This document shows, piece by piece, positions 1-9,007 of a stretch of 35,000 nt of DNA. Within the stretch, counting starts at the first letter, position 1. Every line of letters starts with the position of its first letter. Below the pieces are notes generated by a model. That model was given only the letters and a program-made list of their open reading frames with translations. It was not told the origin of the DNA and made no database searches. The stretch comes from Adiantum capillus-veneris (Eukaryota; Streptophyta; Polypodiopsida; Polypodiales; Pteridaceae): positions 139,224,398-139,259,397 of the forward strand of contig CM043958.1 of NCBI GenBank assembly GCA_014529385.2. The letters are read 5' to 3'. Made by a program: the position numbers and the translations under genes.

Positions 1-1834
1 AAAGCACCATGGATTTTCACAGGAGCCCAAGAACGCAAAGTAAAAGAGACCATTCGATCTTTGCGGACCCCCACAGGCATAATACACTCGCTTCGAACGT
101 GTTTTACTAAAGAAGGAAAGCTTACCGGTTTGAAGTCACACGATTGGCATAAAATGTGTCAGGTACGTTCATAGTGGACTTTAATATGATTGCATAAAAT
201 GTGGACTTTAATATCATTGCTGCACATACTTTACAATTTATTTTACCGGTTGCCATTGAGGGATGTTTGTCTCTCGACATCCGTAACACAATCTACAAAC
301 TTGCAAAGCTGGTGCAATGGATCTCACAAAAGGAGATCAACGTAGACTCCATACCATTCGCCAAACTAAATGCTGTGGAGCTTGTGTGCATGTTTGAGAA
401 ACATTTTCCTACTACCATGCTAACCATTCAGGTGCATCTTCTTGTTCACATAGTTGATGAGGTGGAAATAGCTGGCACAATTCATTCCAGATGGATGTTC
501 TTCTTAGAACGTTTCATGAAAACGCTTAAGGGATATGTGCGTCAAAAGGCACGTCCGGAGGGTAGCATGGTAGAAGGTTGGTTCGTATCAGAGTCCCTAG
601 TGTACATTGGAGAGTGGCTAGACGGATTTGATAAAGCCCGGGACACGCTATGGCGAACCATAGATGATGAGCGTATATCTGGGATTGTCATGTGCAATCT
701 CGGTGTTGAGAAGAAGATGACGAAAGATCTAGAGGCTAAAATCAACCGATTTTGCATGCTTCACAATCCAGTGATGCAAAAGTGGATTTCACAATATGAG
801 GATGCAAAGCAAGAGCGACAAAGGGCACGAATCGAGTGGAGACTGGGAAGACGACCACCAATGCACTATCCGACGGGTCTGGAGAGCCTACCAACATTCA
901 TGAGCTTAAGATGGTTGCACAACCAATTGAAAAGCGCGCAACAATGCGGTGACGAAGTGACTGAGGAAGAGTGGGAGTACTCTCGGGGTTGCACGACCAA
1001 GGTAAGTTTGCAATGTACGACTAGCTAGTGACTTTATTTCTAAACGTTTGAACGGCCACTCATAATCTTTGTTCGTTGTAGTATAAGTCATACACAGCAG
1101 CATGGTGTAAAGGTCGACATTTTAGGGTGGAACGGATCGACAAAAAGCGTTTTACTCAAGATTGTGGAATCATGGCAAAATTTGAACAGTCTAGTCGACG
1201 ACGTTCCTCTGATGCAGATCATGTGGTGGCGGAACTCACTTACTTCGGCATGCTACAAGAGATTTTGAGGATCGATTACAGAGGATTTTTTGTCGACTTG
1301 TTCGACGTGCAATGGTTCAAGATAATCATGGAAGGTCGCAACGCTACTGTGCGTAGAGGAGAGTTTGGTTTTCTTGAGGTGGATTCTACTAAGAAATGGA
1401 CTGACTTAAGAGACACTTTGGGACTACCCGAGCATTGTGAACAAGTAAGTATGTAAATAGTTAACATCCCCCTTTTACAAGTTATGTGCTTGAAAGCTCT
1501 CATGTAAGTTATGTGGCTCTGGCAGGTAATATTTCATCCTACAAAGTCTACGTCAAACTGGTGGTACGTCATAGAGGTAGCCCCTCGTAGTGCAAGGACG
1601 TATGAAGGCTACCATGTACCAATCACAACGGCATCAATGGAGGAGATCAGAGAAGATGCTCAATCAGAAGCCGCTGCGGTGGTGCTAGACGAGCATCAAG
1701 ATGCTACTACTCTATATGGGGTGCATGCAGAGGAGCTACAAAATGAAACAGAGGATATGTGTTTAAACGGAGAGCTCTATATAGATATAGGAAGTTATGC
1801 TGAGTTATGCGAGGATGAGAGAGAGATCTCTTAA
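1..1834 (+). CDS. TNP2-like CACTA transposase, C-terminal part (DUF4218 and DUF4216 regions)
   Basis: Partial gene; the catalytic tnp2 core is upstream of the window. Exons inferred from frame and splice signals are 1-162, about 237-1001, 1082-1444 and 1526-1834 (stop TAA 1832-1834), all joined in phase 0. The first exon ends in the conserved LKSHDWHKMCQ type of motif. The second resembles DUF4218 (FILPVAIEG, then the HLLVHIVDE and RWMFFLERFMKTLKGYVR region). The third and fourth resemble DUF4216 (YFGMLQEI, YRGFFVDLFDVQWF, then WWYVIEVAPR). Donors GTACGT at 163, GTAAGT at 1002 and GTAAGT at 1445 are good, and acceptors at 1080-1081 and 1524-1525 fit. The first intron has no usable AG before 237: the expected site reads TTTACAA. 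Its product would excise and reinsert CACTA elements. Domain names come from family knowledge; the exons are my reading. Confidence 0.85.
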
Positions 1835-2106
1835 AGCCACAAATATTGTATTTGAACAATTTTGCTCCGTGTTGTAAAAGCTCTGGCTCTCTAAGTACCT
1901 TCCATGGTGTATAACGCTCTTTTCTACTCGCGCTCACATCTTTTGATTGAAAATTCTGAGTTTTCGACTTTCCTCTTCTATCACTCAATTCATTGCGTCA
2001 TTGTATTTATATGCATCATTACGTCATTGTATTTAATGGTCTTTGCGTCGTTGTCTACTCTATTCATTCAATATTAAGTTTAAATATTCGTGTGTTTAAT
2101 GCAGGT

Positions 2107-3416
2107 ATGGATGATGAGGAGTTTCTTTCTTCTTTGTCACCGCAGCAGAGACAGTGGTACGTGGAGCGTCATCGCTCTGGCGCATCATCGCGCGTTCCTA
2201 CTCTATCCGTATCTCCCTCTCTTTCGTAGAATTCGGCGCGCTCTGAAGCTTCGGTGTCGACGAGACGATCTTCACACTCGTCTAGACACCGGCGCTCTAG
2301 TGGTGGCGGTGGCGGTTGTTGTGGGGATTCCGCCGCCGATGCCTCCACACCGCCTCGTGTTCGACGAGGCTCTTTACCCTCCCCTTCTTTGCCCGCCCCC
2401 ACACCAGCCACAACATCGCCATCTACGCCAGGTTTTGCGCGGCTGACTGTTCCTAGCAGCTACACACCTCTACCTACTCTGCTAGGAGCCACCCCACTCG
2501 ACACTCCTCGCTTCGGGGCCCAGACGCTGGTGGAGACACTTGACGTCCGTACCCCCATTGACACGCCGCTAGAGACCCCTACCGGGACACCCAGGTTCAC
2601 GCGTCACCGGCCAGAGGGCTTGCCTTACTCCGTCGACTTTAGCGGCGGCATCATCATGGATGATGACGGCAAGAAGGTGATCTCGCACAATCATGGTCTT
2701 TGCTCTCAGTTGTTTAGACACTACATACTAAACAAATGGAGTGGAGTACCAAGTGATTTAAAAGACAGAGTCATCAACATACTTCATGATGAGTTTCCCG
2801 TTCCAACATGGGATCAACGCTTCAATGAAGACCTGATGAAGATTCGAATGCGCGAATACTGCAAACACAAGCGTTCCGAAGTGCAAAAAGCAATCAAGCA
2901 TGGGTGGAACAGGCCAGATTGGCTGGCCAAAGAAGATTGGAAGAATGCGAAGAAAGCAGCGCGCGAGAATCCCGACAAGTGGAAGCAACAAAAGGATGCA
3001 GCCAGAGCGCGAGTAGAGGCAGGGAGCTCGCACCACTTGGGGAGCGGTGGATGGGCATCATTTGAGGCCGATTTTGTAAGTGTTTTCGCATTGCTCTTTA
3101 TGTTCGATAGTTTAGGGTTTATGAGTTTTTTAATTCTAACATAATGAAATCTTTGTATGTTTTGACAGTGGTCGATGACAGGACGTGATCCCACACCGTA
3201 CGAGCACGAGTACGCAGGCAGGAAGGGCTTAAACGCCCCGATGGACATTCTCAGTTCTCGCGGAGGCATGGTTAGTATTAGGGTTTACTCTTTTCTATTT
3301 TTTGTATTGTTTTATAAATGTCGTTATATGTTTATACTTACTGAAAGCTGTCTTATTGTCTTTTTTTGCAGAATCCGACAGATGCGCCGCTTGGACGCGA
3401 TGAGACGTATGAATAG
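2107..3416 (+). pseudogene. Plant transposase, Ptta/En/Spm-like (CACTA second gene), with in-frame TAG
   Basis: Second CACTA gene, about 270 bp after the TNP2 stop and in the same orientation. I read three exons: 2107-3075, 3169-3270 and 3372-3416 (stop TAG), with GT-AG introns (GTAAGT at 3076, GTTAGT at 3271) all in phase 0. The start ATG at 2107 gives MDDEEFLSSLSPQQRQW and is directly preceded by an AG, so a 5' UTR intron may end there. The N-terminal part is Ser/Thr/Pro-rich. The conserved part spans about 2690-3075: HNHGLCSQLFRHYI, WDQRFNEDLMKI, then WKNAKKAARENPDKWKQQ and a short HHLGSGG motif near 3030-3050, as in the Ptta/En/Spm transposase family. A TAG at 2227-2229 interrupts the frame 40 codons after the ATG. 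Without readthrough or a downstream start the copy is null. These proteins are thought to bind subterminal repeats. Confidence 0.8.
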
Positions 3417-3770
3417 ATGACGTCAGTTTAGCCGTAGATAGATAGCATTAGTGTAGGATTTCTCATAGCTTATGTATCATGAGACGGATTTTATACGTCT
3501 TTTTGAACCATGTATATTATTACATTTGTCACTGCAGTTCATTTTGCCAATCAATTCTTTATGCCTATGATGTTGTACAATTGTCATTATTACATTTGCC
3601 AATCAATTCATTTTGCCTATGATGTGTACAATTGTCAATTTTACGCTTGTCAATTTTGCAAACAATGCGTCTTGTGGGTGACTATTTTGGGTCTATTATC
3701 TACCCTTGCACTTTTTTAAAAAAGTGAATCAAGTACAATATGGTTGATGGATGCCCTGTCACCAAAAAAA
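3417..3770 (+). other. CACTA 3' untranslated and intergenic region
   Basis: No coding signal. It contains a short imperfect direct repeat at about 3520-3640, in which the blocks TATTACATTTG, CCAATCAATTC and GCCTATGATG recur roughly 70 bp apart with small indels. The stretch links the end of the second gene to the subterminal repeat block. Confidence 0.6.
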
Positions 3771-3772
3771 AT

Positions 3773-4028
3773 TTCTCTCGGACGTCGTTATAACCGTCGC
3801 TATTTATGGCTATGGAGCGTCTCTATAGACTTCTGTGTAAACGTCTCTATGAGCGTCTCTATATAGCGACTCTTATAGCGACGCATATAGCGACGCATAT
3901 AGCGACGCCTATAGCATCGCATATAGCGACGCTCTCGTAGCGACGCTATTAGCGACGCCGGGGGTTATAAAAAACCAGCGTATTTCCGTCGCTAACAGCG
4001 TCACAAGAGCACACAACCTCTTGTAGTG
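3773..4028 (+). repeat. CACTA subterminal repeats and 3' terminal inverted repeat
   Basis: The block holds many copies of an 8-9 bp unit TAGCGACG(C), clustered at about 3860-3960, with the opposite orientation (CGTCGCTA) at about 3785-3800 and 3985-3995. A related GCGTCTCTAT unit lies at 3815-3865. Such subterminal repeats are the binding sites for the element's own DNA-binding transposase protein in the En/Spm model. The outermost bases, ending at 4028, are CCTCTTGTAGTG, matching the CACTA terminus. Confidence 0.88.
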
Positions 4029-4500
4029 TTGCCGGGGAAGTCAATCCTTAGGTGGTGAGTGACCTAGTTGTAAGAAAAATCCTTTACAAAGATTTTTACG
4101 CCCATTCTGTTTACACTTAGATAGTAAGGAAGCTAGAAGTAGGTTTAGTGCTTAGTAGAGACTGGAGTCCAGGACCAGCTAGTGATACTCTTTATGAGCA
4201 AAGAAAGCTGTGAGTGAAGTACCAAAAGATATTTTGTTCTTTGATTTTCCCATGCTTGGAAAGGATTGTTTCACCATACATTTTGTTTTCATTTCTGTAC
4301 TGTTAAATTCATTTATGCTTGTGCATATACTTTAGCTATAGGAGTAGGTAAAGTAAAAAATTCCACCATCAATTGGGGCCAAAAGAATCAAGGTACAAAA
4401 CTGTCCAAAACCTTATTTTGGTGCCAAGACCATAACTCTGAAAAGTTGTAAAATTGATGGTTAAAGCTTCAAAGCTGAGCTAAACTCAACAAAACCTGGC
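4029..4500. other. Unassigned spacer between CACTA end and repeat C
   Basis: About 470 bp with no open frame of note and no motif I recognise. It starts with the presumed CACTA target duplication TTG. Confidence 0.4.
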
Positions 4501-5505
4501 TGTTTGAGGACAAACCGAACAGGCGCCCACTTGGCCGGACACGTAGCCGGACACCACATTTGTACTCTATTAATTGTCCGAGCTAGTGTAGTGATACTCT
4601 ATGTATATCCTAATTCTAGAGTAGCAGGTCAATTGCCTGAGTTGTAATGATGTCATGATAATTGTAAAGGTCCGTGTGAGCCGGCAACTGGCCATTTAGA
4701 ATGCCCTAGGTATAATGTTCAATAACTCTAATGTGAATAATGCAACAACTCGACAAGCAAAACAACACTCAATGATCAGGGAAATCTGCCTATATCCTTT
4801 CTAATAGCTCTAGGTCATCACGCCATTTCGTCACTTGAACGGACTTGAAATGCAATGAAACTTTAGGGGGAGGTCTAGGACACTTAGGGGCACTATCCTA
4901 CTAAGTGTGGTCTCAATCCAACAAGGTACCAAAATCACAATCCATCATGAAAAAGGTCATGAAAACTGTAACAAAACTATCCAGAAAGGTCGCCCTATGG
5001 TCTAGGAACACTCTCCTATGGTCAAAACGGCTAAAAATAGTGATTTAAGCACTCAAATCTGCAATTACAGCTCACAGATATGTAGTCACGAACCTCAACA
5101 AAAATGACAATGCTTACACTTGAATTAAAGAGCAAAGAGAGAGCAGCACATTGTAAGTTTGTGAATCGAAACAAATTACCAATCATTAACTGCGATGATT
5201 ACAAGTTTGGAGCAGCTTGTAGCTTGAGTGTACGTTTTTAGAGCTCCTTCTTTAAAGATAAGCCCCCCTTCACATTAAAGTTATTGACTTTTATTCCTAG
5301 GGAATTCTAAATGGATAGTGGCCGGCTCACACGGACCTTTACAGTTATCATGACATCATTACAACTCAGGGAATTGACCTGCTACTCTAGAATTAGGATT
5401 TATAGAGAGTATCACTACACTAGCTTGGACAATTAATAGAGTACAAATGTGGTGTCCGGCTATGTGTTCGGCCAGGTGGACGCCCGTTCGGTTTGTCCTC
5501 AAACA
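4501..5505 (-). repeat. Probable LTR of remnant C, with about 236-bp inverted terminal arms
   Basis: The segment starts TGTTTGAGGACAAACC and ends GGTTTGTCCTCAAACA. The left arm (4501-4737) and the reverse complement of the right arm (5269-5505) match at roughly 90% over about 236 bp, for example the shared stretch CTAATTCTAGAGTAGCAGG. The central 530 bp is not repeated. On the minus strand the right edge is directly preceded by a purine-rich tract (AGGAAGGGGGGAA, 5506-5518), as expected upstream of a 3' LTR, and the whole segment is bounded by TG and CA. Alternatives are two LTR fragments of one family inserted head to head, or a foldback element. The inverted repeat is certain; the LTR reading is an inference. 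Confidence 0.6.
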
Positions 5506-5519
5506 TTCCCCCCTTCCTA
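5506..5519 (-). other. Polypurine tract of remnant C
   Basis: The minus strand reads TTAGGAAGGGGGGAA directly upstream of TGTTTGAGG. This is the placement of the plus-strand primer of an LTR retrotransposon. Confidence 0.55.
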
Positions 5520-6868
5520 ATTCGTGTCGTCCCTTGACACGACCTTGTGAAGTCCTGTCATAGGGATGTCTTCAGATTTTCTTCATTGTTGGTCTTCAGC
5601 TTGGGAAGTGCGTTGTCGTTGATGATTCTCCCCCCTTGCTTGAGTGATGCATAGCTGCCGTGTGGTTGATACGTGATTTGATCTTTGATTTTTGAGGAAA
5701 GTTCTCTTCTTGTTGTGCATTGACGTCTTTGTTGCTAGTCTTAGCCGCCATAAAGATGGATATTGATTTTTTTGAGCTTGTAGAACTGATCCTCTTTGTT
5801 GCGTTGACTACATGATGGATTTTCTTTCAAGGTCCATTGCAATTTGAGTTCTCCACAATAGTAGCTAGCCAATGATGAAGCACTGTGTGAGATACTTTGA
5901 TTGATGTTGATCACTCTCTATTGGAATTTTTCATTGCTTGTCATTGTAGGTCATTCTTCAACTTGCCATTTTTTGATGGAGCTTTGTTGTCGCCCTTGAA
6001 GATAAAAGATGCTCTTGATAAGCATATGGAGATATGCAGTTTTTGCTTCAAGTCGTTGGCGATTGATTTGGGTAGCCACTTCCTTATAGCTGATGTAGAA
6101 GTAATATATACAAGAAGTCGATGATGAGAGTTTCTAGATTAGGATCTAAAACCTGGATGACCAAAGGGAAAAAACCCGGTGGGAAAAAAGTGCCTTTGGT
6201 ATATGCTCTTATTGGAGTTGAGCCTTTGGACTTGAAGTACCTGTCATGCAAGGTGAGTGCTTGAGAGAAACAAAGGAAGAGTGTCTAATGCAAGTGCCAA
6301 TTATGGGACACTCTATATGCTTATGAGAAATTTGTCAAACAAATGCATGTAGTGTAAGATATGGAGATGATGGGTGCTTCAAGGAACAAATGTAGCACAT
6401 GTGACATCAAAGGACATCATGTTTCCAAGAAGGGTTTTTGATGTAGAAGCTTCTCCACTCATACCTCACTGTGCTGAGTGCGTGAGTGTCTTTTGGACAT
6501 ATTCCTTCACTTACCACTATACTACAATGACTTTGGCTCTTATGCTCACCTATACCAGCATGAGCGACACAACGTAATTATGCTCAACTCTTCCAGCTTG
6601 AGTAGTACCTAGAATAACTAAGACGCTTAGACCACAAAGAATATTACATGAAGGTTTGGGACTAACGCCTCGCTCATTTAGTGGCTTAGCTACGCGACTC
6701 TGACTTTTATGCCATGTATGTTTAATGGCGACTTGGACTTACCTGTTCAAGGCCACAAACCCAATTCCATAAGCTCTTGAAATTTAGGCCTCTTCCATTG
6801 TTTTTGTCTTTGGATGCCACCATTTTGTCGAGTAGGTTGGAATATTCTGGCTCCTCTTGACTTGCTTG
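5520..6868 (-). other. Non-coding 3' internal region of remnant C
   Basis: About 1.35 kb between the polypurine tract and the first recognisable coding remnant. Short open frames occur on both strands but none shows a recognisable domain. The segment is presumably the 3' untranslated or decayed part of C. Confidence 0.4.
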
Positions 6869-7892
6869 TCATATGTTCACACGGCTTTGTGAAAAAATTT
6901 CTTCAGCTGTTGTAGAGACTGATGAAGCCTTTGTTTTATCTCCCATAAGAAGCAGTTGTTGATAGGTGTGGGTTTCTTGTGATTGAGTTTCCACTAGCAA
7001 TTTTGGAACCCATCTTGTTTTTGGTCCTGGTGTGACCATCTTTGGCATTTTGTCTTCTTCTATAATTTGATGGATACTAGGCTTTGGTATCCATACCTGA
7101 TGATTTCCTTTGTAGAAGCCTTGATTTTGGAGTTGATGATGAGGTAACCATCTAGAGATTGCAGCAACCTTGGTTGCAATTGGCTTCTGTTGGATGTTGG
7201 TTGTCTTTCCTTGCTTTGGGGTAGAAGCTTGTGCTGCCTGATTTTTCTTGGTTGTTCCATACTGAGCTACAATTTTTGATAGCCATATTTGATTGTTACC
7301 TTCATAAAATACTTGTGCTTCGAGTAGCTTGACTGGAATCATCCGATGTTGTACCTATTTGTATTGGGTAGATTCATTGAAGTCTGAATTTGGCACCCAT
7401 ACTTGTCGCATTGCTTGCTCTGAAGGTATTTTCTTTTGTCTTTTGCTATTTTTCTTTCTCCTGGTTGAGTTTTTTGTCTTTCATTGATAGATCGGCTTGT
7501 TCTTTGTAGAACTCATTGATTGAGGTGACTAGATGTAGGCTATTACTTTAGGCTTTTTGGCCCAAACATTAGCGTTTCCTTGGAAGTAGCCCTGAGTAGT
7601 GATTGACTCGTTTGATTCTACCTATCGTGTCACTTTTGGTTGTTGATGTTGAACTTGAGCTTCTTCTATCCAAACTGGGTCTTTGACTTTAATGTGCTCT
7701 TTGGATTCTAACACTTGGTTGATTCCCTTTGTCTTCTTCTTGATGCTTTGATGTGATGGAAACTTTGGTTGATAGACTTTTTGTTTCGGTTTCCATTGCA
7801 TTGTTGATGTTTTGGCTCTTGATGCAGAGGCTTCGCGAGAAGTTTGATGGAGGCTTGTCGAAGGTAAAATTGTCTTGCGAGGTTCTCTAGAG
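6869..7892 (-). pseudogene. Gln/Lys-rich region with repeated (I/V)W(V/I)PK motifs, 3' part of the extra frame of C
   Basis: One minus-strand frame can be followed from about 7892 down to 6869 with only a few stop codons (near 7623, 7535, 7485 and 7355) and no obvious frameshift. Its striking feature is a recurring short motif around Trp: MQWKPK, QGYFQGNANVWAKK, RQVWVPN, QVFYEGNNQIWLSK, QGFYKGNHQVWIPK and GPKTRWVPK. The longer form, Q-(V/G)-(F/Y)-(Y/F)-x-G-N-x-x-(V/I)-W, occurs three times. The rest is rich in Gln, Lys, Ser and Thr. It lies directly downstream of the retropepsin-like segment of C, and the equivalent place in D has QTSRQA and KIWVPK. I do not know a function; some Ty1/copia Gag proteins also contain WVPK, so the motif alone is not diagnostic. 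Confidence 0.55.
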
Positions 7893-7893
7893 T

Positions 7894-8816
7894 TTACCTT
7901 TGGTTACCTTTTTCTGCGATGGTTGGTGATTTCTTCTCTGCATGTACCTGAAGTTCTTCTAGGTCTCTTGACGGTGTTGTTGTTGAAGCTTTTCCTTGTG
8001 GTTGAAAGAAGATATCCCTCGAGCTTTCTTTCAGGATCAGACTCTCCTTGATGTGATGGGAGTCGATTATATGGAAAGTATCCTTATACTCCTCGGTACT
8101 CAACTTGAGTACGGCTTCTGCCATGCCAAAGCTAGATCGCCGTTTTAGAACTTGTGTACACTATCTCCTCAAGCTCGGTGATTGGCGGCTTCCCCATCAT
8201 TATCCACGTATCGTAAGACATTATATTATTTGTTGCTTCTCGATCTATCATAGCTGAACATGTGATTTTGAGTCCTGTTTCTCCGTGTGTGCTGAATTTG
8301 ATCATCATAGGAGATAGCCGATATTCTTCCTTGTCCCTGTTCTTCTTTTGATCTTGCATTTACTGAACATTTGATGAACTTGGAAACTTTGAGTCTTCAT
8401 CTACTTTCATTTGCGCTCTTTCTGGAGTCGGCTTCTTTGAAACAGATTTTGTCGATTCTTCAGATATGTCAATGATGACATATTTTCGTGGTTGCTTTGC
8501 TTCTTTCCTTTTCACTTTTGCCTCATGCTCCAAGTCGTAACCATCTGTCTCAACTTTTCTACTTTCACACTCAAAAAATTCATTAGCTTTCTTCAACAAC
8601 TTTATCATAAATAAGGGAGTTATATCATAGCCATCTTCATCATCGCAAAATTTAGTCATGGTCACCTCATTCATGCAGACATCAAGAGTCGCTAGTATTT
8701 GATCCTATCCAGAGGGTTCAAATAACTTCTCTGGAAATGGTTCTGGAATATAGTGTGTGTCCTCCACAGGTCGATCAAGAATACAATCTTCCTTCCTTAG
8801 ACTTACACTCGCAGGT
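7894..8816 (-). pseudogene. Degenerate retropepsin-like segment of remnant C
   Basis: Minus-strand coding remnant read from 8816 to 7894, with stops near 8733 and 8360 and a frameshift near 8140. The first part is acidic and Lys-rich without a known domain (KEEDCILDRPVED, then EDGYDITPLFMIKLLKKANEFFE). At about 8290-8210 comes ITCSAMIDREATNNIMSYDTW, which resembles a retropepsin active-site region with Asp kept but the Gly of DxG lost. After the frameshift, EEYKDTFHIIDSHHIKESLIL matches the second half of retropepsins (FxVxD...ILG). The same arrangement occurs in D at 27459-27888. There is no reverse transcriptase in the 2.4 kb that follows, unlike normal gypsy order. The upstream end is cut by copia element E. 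Confidence 0.55.
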
Positions 8817-9007
8817 GAAGGAGTACGAGCGGAAGTGCGATGTGAGTGAGAGTGCGAGAAGAAGAGCACGACGATATGGTGAACTCGCTCTATTGTAATG
8901 TGTAGAGCATAGTGAGTTCTTATTAGGTTTATTCAAAAGAATATGTGTACATACCTGGCGGCCCGCCCACTTACTTGGGCGACCACATTGGGCTTTATAC
9001 CCCAACA
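8817..9007 (-). repeat. 3' LTR of Ty1/copia element E
   Basis: On the minus strand the LTR starts TGTTGGGGTATAAAGCCC directly after a polypurine tract (AAGTGGGAGGT, 9008-9018) and about 90 bp after the end of the pol frame. The far end is less certain. I place it at 8817, where the minus strand reads CTCCTTCA and remnant C coding resumes, giving about 190 bp. Only TG and CA are shared at the ends, so the left boundary may be a few bases off. Confidence 0.6.

Larger units (their letters stand above)
1..4028 (+). mobile_element. CACTA (En/Spm) DNA transposon, 3' portion
   Basis: This is the 3' part of a class II CACTA element; its 5' end lies before the window. It carries two spliced genes in the same orientation, a TNP2-type transposase tail and a Ptta/En/Spm-like protein, which is the usual CACTA pairing. 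Its right end at 4028 reads CTCTTGTAGTG, the reverse complement of the classic CACTACAAGAG terminal inverted repeat, and is preceded by a dense block of TAGCGACG-type subterminal repeats. The next bases, TTG (4029-4031), would be the 3-bp target duplication, but the partner copy is outside the window. The element is probably inactive as it stands: one intron lacks a visible acceptor and the second gene has an in-frame stop. Confidence 0.93.

Noticed and set aside
2254-3144. Separate gene starting at 2254
   Set aside because: That start is a GTG, and the frame continues upstream to the ATG at 2107 with only a TAG between, so it is the body of the second CACTA gene.
3840-3960. CRISPR-like array of short repeats
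   Set aside because: The TAGCGACG units are too short, irregularly spaced and sit at a CACTA end; the sequence is from a plant nuclear genome.
4266-4451. Plus-strand 61-codon frame
   Set aside because: Short, low in signal, with no recognisable motif or splice context.
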